Below, in pieces: positions 19,404-23,567 of a DNA stretch of 23,567 nt. The notes under the pieces are model-generated. The model was not told the origin of the DNA, searched no databases, and saw only the letters and a list, made by a program, of their open reading frames with translations. The DNA comes from Terana coerulea. Its lineage: Eukaryota; Basidiomycota; Agaricomycetes; Polyporales; Phanerochaetaceae. Location of the stretch: positions 1 to 23,567 of the forward strand of contig JAKOGH010000539.1 of assembly GCA_024811115.1 (NCBI GenBank). Reading direction: 5' to 3'. Made by a program: the position numbers and the translations under genes. Positions within the stretch are counted from its first letter, which is position 1. Each line of letters starts with the position of its first letter.

Positions 19404-19635
19404 GCAGTTCCGTTCAGAACGCTAACAAGCCGCGGTGGCTCGGAGGTCAAGAGCATTTGAGGCTGGACCGCAAGAACACCAGACGAACGAGAGTTCGACA
19501 CCGGCCCAGGTCGTTCGGATCCGACCGGAGATGTCTCGCGCGACCCGCTAGGAACGGGCATCCAAGTCTGCAGAGCGGCAGCACTTGGCTCTGTCACAAA
19601 CACTGCCCGGTCAGCCGGAGTCTTTTGCTTTTTTT
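19404..19635 (+). ncRNA. Candidate structured RNA / SINE core, copy III
   Basis: The same core as at 13580-13811, with three substitutions relative to that copy in the 216 bases before the terminator. All A-box, B-box and hairpin bases are unchanged. The terminator-like run is seven Ts (19629-19635), the strongest of the three copies. Confidence 0.45.
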
Positions 19636-19943
19636 GTCAGTGAATCACACTCCAGTTCATTTATCTGTTTTTTCTAGGCTTTCTTTTTCTGCGACGGTAG
19701 CGCGCGGCGGCTCATTTTCAATCCACGCACAAGTCTGATCCTCGGACTAGGATCCGGAAAGCGAGTCTTACTCATATGCTCCTGCAGGTGTGCTACAGCT
19801 CTCCGCGCGGTCGCTCATTCTTACATCGATAGTATGTTCTTACAGCTCAGTTTGTGGTTCTCCTTAACTGCCATGATGCTCTCCCGGCGTTCCTTCGACC
19901 TCATTACCTTTCTGCCACCTCGGTGTGTCTTACCTTTCTTCCG

Positions 19944-20085
19944 ATTACGTGCCTTTGCATGCAGTTCTTTGCCTTGCAGCTGGGTTAAAGATAACATATG
20001 CCCGAATTCAGCGCGATTCCAGAACTGACAAAGACCGCTTGTGCTTACCGTGGCTTTTACCTCGCTTGTTTGAAGGGTAGGGCCA
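19944..20085 (+). pseudogene. Remnant exon with hydrophobic segments (repeat R copy III)
   Basis: In-frame counterpart of the minus-strand exon at 12540-12676. It reads ITCLCMQFFALQLG, then two stops, then a continuation ending ACAYRGFYL. The 3' splice site before it is degraded (CCG instead of CAG). There are no indels relative to the other copy, so the frame is still traceable, but the sequence cannot encode a full product. Confidence 0.35.
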
Positions 20086-20150
20086 GGTCCACTCCATTTT
20101 TCTTTCTGAGAACAGATCGGTAAGATCAAGCACGCTGTATCTGAAAAGCC

Positions 20151-20681
20151 GGAGACGTACTTGTTTCCCGGTACTCATTCTTCAACGCAGCTCGCCTCAG
20201 CCAGCGACGTGATACTGCGACGTGGTCGGAGAGACTCGATCGGTGTCGCTCGGTGTTTTGAAGGAGTTTCCCGACCGGCGGACAAAACGATGGCTCCAGG
20301 CGCAGGACGGATGAAGGACACTCGGGCAGTAGTACCCAGCCTACTGCAAGCACTTTGCGTCTGTAGCACTTTGGCGGTGAGTGCCCCGCACAAGTAAGCA
20401 TAATGGACATCGAACTCACAAGTTCTGATCGATAAAAGAATGTAGTAGTCTGTGATATGGGAGGCAAAGATGAGGGTAGGAAGGGGGGAGGGGGAAGGCA
20501 AACGCTCGGCCTTGCGTACGAAAGCTCGACGTCGGCGTCGGCGTCACCTCGAACATGCAGAAGGCTTCTTTCCTTTTCGGGCTTGCTCACCGCCACTTTC
20601 AGAACGCAGTCCCACGTGTCCCTGGTTGCATCTGCCCCCTCTTGACGCCCCTCCCCCAGCTACCAGTGTCTCTGCTACAAA
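20151..20681. other. Spacer and 5' region of BTB gene 2
   Basis: Overlapping ORFs on both strands (for example a 156-codon minus-strand frame at 20126-20596) without motif. A purine-rich GGGGGAGGGGGAAGG tract lies near 20487-20499. The promoter of BTB gene 2 should be here. Confidence 0.4.
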
Positions 20682-21657
20682 ATGAATCCTCACGCCATGA
20701 CAAAGTACGAAAATCTCTGGTTCAACGACGGCAGCGTGGTCCTTCAGGCGGAGTCGATGCTATTTCGCACATATGCCGGAATTCTAGCCGGGGTGTCGCC
20801 GATTTTCAAGGAGTTGCTCGCGCAGCATCAAGGCCAGGACGATCGACAGTACGAGGGCTGTCCATTGATTGTCCTCGAAGGAGACTCTGCTGAGGATATA
20901 CGGGATTTTCTACTATTCCTGCTCGACGAAGAGTACGTGATCCTATGTAACATGATTGCTGCTCCTTGTCTGACAGTGAGAAAGGTATTCTGAATGCTTC
21001 TTGAAGGACCTTCCCGCTGCAGTCAGAACACTGGCAACGGCCAACAAGTACCAAGCCGTCACCCTCCAACAAAGGATCATCCGTATTTTGCTGAAATACT
21101 TTCCTGCAACATTATCTGCTTACGACGTCGTGGATTGTCACTGGGACCTTCTCGGCTTGTCGAAGCAGCAGCAGTATGCTACCGTCCTCGCTCTGGAGAG
21201 CATTGCCCCCACGTACGCTCCCTGTTTACAGCCCATGGTCCTCTACAAGCTGTGCACTGGCATCGGTTACACATCCATATTGCCCACGTCTGGGCTCGCG
21301 CTACGTGGAGAAGAGATCCAATATCCTGGTCACCTCCTTCGTCTGAGAAGAGACGCCTGCAGACACCTGGATCGACTTGCGCGCAAAGTGGTATTTCGTA
21401 ACGCGCTAAACTCCCACTGCCCTCATCAGGCCTGCAATGGATACCGCGAAATATTCGAGAGCAAGGTGATCCGAGAGGACGGCTTCGTGGACCCACTCAT
21501 GAAGGTTGAAGACTCTGCTTTCCGGTTTTTCTGCCTCGTCTGTCGCCCAGCGCTTTTGCGCGACTACGCTGAGGGACGAGAGAGGGTGTGGAATATGCTC
21601 CCGAAGGTGTTCGGATTGGAGAATTGGGAGGTCCTTCTAGAAGGGGTTGTGTTGTGA
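20682..21657 (+). CDS. BTB/POZ domain protein 2
   Basis: A diverged paralogue of the BTB gene at 15753-16747. The model is exon 1 20682-20932, a 52-bp intron 20933-20984, and exon 2 20985-21657, giving 307 residues. The acceptor is AAAG at 20984. The nearer CAG at 20976 sits on top of the CTGAC branch site and would put exon 2 out of frame. With AAAG, the stretch from the intron to the shared L-K-D-L has the same length in both proteins. BTB landmarks are NLWFNDGSVVL, FRTYAGILAGVSPIFKELL, YEGCPLIVLEGD and AEDIRDFLLFL. NKYQAVTLQQRIIRILLKYF follows. The C terminus reads FRFFCLVCRPALLRDYAEGR and VWNMLPKVFGLENW, matching gene 1. Met-20697 is an alternative start. The partner and role are unknown. 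Confidence 0.9.
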
Positions 21658-22845
21658 CGATGCAGGAAGACATAGACCTCAGCTCGGGGCTCATGAGCGT
21701 TCATGTACTACCATAACACAGCAGGAATGACTTCGTATGCGTACACAATAATTTGCCTGCGCCCGCATGACAATTGCGTCGTTGGACTCTTCAGCATCAG
21801 GTTCTCAAGGAGACGCTAAAACCTCTACTTACTCGCACCGCTCGTCCTGCGGAGTAATGCAAATGTGAGACTCATGCCCTCGATTCCGACCCTCTTTCTT
21901 CACCTGTCTTGGTAGGGCGGGCCTTAAGTAGCAGCTCCGCTTCTCATCGTTGGCGGCTGGTGCAGCAGAAGAGCGTAGAACTGAAGACGCGGGTGGTCGA
22001 AAAGATCTTAACGTGACGGGTGCAGCCAGCCGTGAAGATGTGCGAGGGACTTCCTCAGCAACCCATTGGATATATTTGCACATGTGTACTATACAGTGCA
22101 CAGCTATCGGCACTTGTTTAGAAGATTTCTCGCCACCGTGTAAGACACCGCAGGATTTCGCCACTGGCAGTTGACTTGGTCAGAGGCGGCCGCTCGGGAA
22201 GCAGGTGTTCATGTTGCTGGAGATGGAGGAGTCGGGGAACGGCGCGGTAGCGAAGAGTTGGTGGTCGCCCAACCTTGTGCAGATAGAGGCGGCCGCGAAT
22301 AGTTGAAGGCGCTGGGGAATTTACATTGTCAGGTGTGCATATAGTCAGTCCACTGAAGGCGTGAACTCACCATGATAGCCATCGCCATCGTCTGGTGGAG
22401 GCAGCTATGCTCCGTGTCCTCTGCTGCAACCGCCATCACCTCGCCGCGAAGTCATTGTACCCGTTGACTGGTGTTCGTCTCCCACGACTCAAGTTACCTA
22501 CCACTCCAACCACCACGACTCCCGCGTCCGCCTGCACTTCCTCCACCACCCCTGTTCCCACTGCTACTAGCCGTAAAGTGCAACGTGCCCTGCACTACAA
22601 CAAACCACATGAGACAGCGCAAACGATGTAGTGGGAAGAGAATCGAGACGCAGGCCTTGACGGCGTCCAGTTGAGAAGGCGGCACAGCACCTGAGTGTGA
22701 ATACGAATGATACCAGTCATGAGAACTGCATCCAATCTGCGATTTGCTCCTGTCGAATTCGTTTGCTTTCACGTTCCCGCTGTAAGCATGTTGATAATAA
22801 ACGTACTAGCGAAAACGCAGAACAGGCGATTGGCTGGAGGAGTTC
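21658..22845. other. No gene recognised
   Basis: ORFs of up to 111 codons on both strands, with no motif. Two GCGGCCGC octamers lie near 22187 and 22290. A Thr/Pro-rich plus-strand ORF (22395-22631) is low-complexity and unsupported. Confidence 0.45.
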
Positions 22846-23420
22846 GTGACCGGCAGACGCCGCGGCCGGCCGTCATCGAGTATGGTCCCCCGACTTCAAA
22901 CCACTATTCAGTAGGCCACCCTGCACCTTTCTTCCTTCACCCCACTGCTCGACGAGGTCAGAATTGGAACATGCGGTCAACATGTTTCGTTCAGGACCAA
23001 CTTCAGGTAGAAGCAAAGGCAGAGAACGAGCAACTTTGGTTTGGTTTGAAGGTGAGCAAACTGGCATGCCGCTGAGAGTTTGACATAAGCTCACCGTGAG
23101 TGTTAGCTGCCATGCAAGCAGGCAGAAAGCTTGCAGTCTTCACAGACTTCCCGCCACGGTCGGATCCTGTCAGTCTGCACGAGCTACCTTGTACCAGGCA
23201 AGTCAATGTACATAGCCATTCATCCGGGTTTGCGGGTCTCTGGCCTGAATGGTGCGCTGAGCGTACATATTCCCATGCGTTATAGCTGACCCCGAAGCTC
23301 TTCAGCCAATCGACAGATTCAGCTATAAAGGATGGATCAATCTCACTGATGATCGCATACATACCACATCGCAAGGTCTCGTTCAGCTGCAATGTGGAGT
23401 ATATGCGCACCATATGTCAA
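22846..23420 (-). repeat. Repeat B, right copy
   Basis: Counterpart of 2038-2600. Here the minus-strand frame is open for 136 codons (23003-23413), beginning with VRIYSTLQLNETLRCGMYAI, followed by FIAESVDWLKSFG and, further on, LPACMAANTHGEL. Because the left copy preserves parts of the same peptide, the segment probably derives from a gene or an element-encoded protein, which I cannot name. Beyond 23420 similarity fades, and the last 150 bp hold nothing recognisable. Confidence 0.6.
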
Positions 23421-23567
23421 ACACCGGGCTCTTCCACAACCCACACCGTATGGACAGACTTGCACGCAATGGCTGGCAGATGTAGAGTCCCTCGGATTGA
23501 CTTGGAGGCCATGGTCGCGCGGGCCGGCCACAAAACGAAAGTACAACGGACTTGAAGTTGATGACTA

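Larger units (their letters stand above)
19210..20150 (+). repeat. Repeat R, copy III (longest)
   Basis: This copy aligns with copy I (inverted) along almost its full length and with copy II over its first 470 bp. In order it shows the gggcgac/cgagcgtct block, a moderately conserved upstream stretch, the near-identical core, a gacggtagcg block, the MFLQLSL-coding block near 19834, and the ITCL remnant exon. It ends around gagaacagatcgg. Edges are approximate, and no terminal inverted repeats or target duplications were seen. Confidence 0.8.

Noticed and set aside
20126..20596. 156-codon minus-strand ORF upstream of BTB gene 2
   Set aside because: Two other frames are open on the same segment, the sequence has no motif, and it would occupy the BTB promoter.
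20933..20976. BTB gene 2 intron ending at the CAG at 20976
   Set aside because: The CAG overlaps the CTGAC branch-like site, and splicing there leads to a stop within ten codons. The AAAG at 20984 keeps the frame and matches the paralogue's length.
1..23567. LTR retrotransposon, DNA transposon or CRISPR array
   Set aside because: No reverse transcriptase, integrase or transposase motif, no paired direct long terminal repeats, and no regularly spaced repeat array was seen.

Overview
The window looks like nuclear DNA of a filamentous basidiomycete, most likely an Agaricomycete. Its genes carry short GT..AG introns of about 48-80 bp, often with CTGAC- or CTTAAC-like branch sites. Two genes encode the roughly 310-residue BTB/POZ proteins that are expanded in that group. 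There are no bacterial features. I found no transposase, reverse transcriptase, tRNA, rRNA or CRISPR array.

Layout. 1-974 is a four-exon organic hydroperoxide resistance (Ohr/OsmC) gene with a mitochondrial-type leader. Its active-site residues remain, but the reading frame is broken by two apparent single-base deletions. 1042-1263 is a possible orphan exon on the minus strand. 2038-2600 is one copy of a diverged repeat (B); its partner is at 22846-23420. 2601-11600 is gene-poor: many overlapping ORFs, a Ser/Pro-rich minus-strand ORF (4995-5963), a small Cys-rich ORF (8625-8942) and a decayed coding stretch (10539-11353). None of these matched a family I recognise.

11622-12456 is a second, more heavily decayed Ohr copy that stops at its third intron, where a repeat (R) begins. 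R occurs three times: 12480-13350 (minus), 13375-13856 (plus) and 19210-20150 (plus). The first two face each other as a large foldback. Inside each R copy is a core of about 230 bp that is almost identical between copies, while the flanks have drifted to roughly 70-80 percent by eye. The core has tRNA-like A- and B-box matches, a chain of hairpins and a T-run terminator, so it may be a Pol III transcript or the live part of a SINE.

The clear genes lie in the right half: BTB gene 1 (15753-16747, plus), a coiled-coil protein with three repeats of about 40 residues (17028-18192, minus, tail-to-tail with BTB 1), and BTB gene 2 (20682-21657, plus). I derived all three splice models by hand; each gives an intact frame. 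The BTB genes share an intron at the same place and phase, so they are diverged paralogues. Ohr and repeat B are about 1 kb apart on the left, but their second copies are over 10 kb apart on the right with the BTB/R block between them. This suggests an old segmental duplication later opened by insertions.
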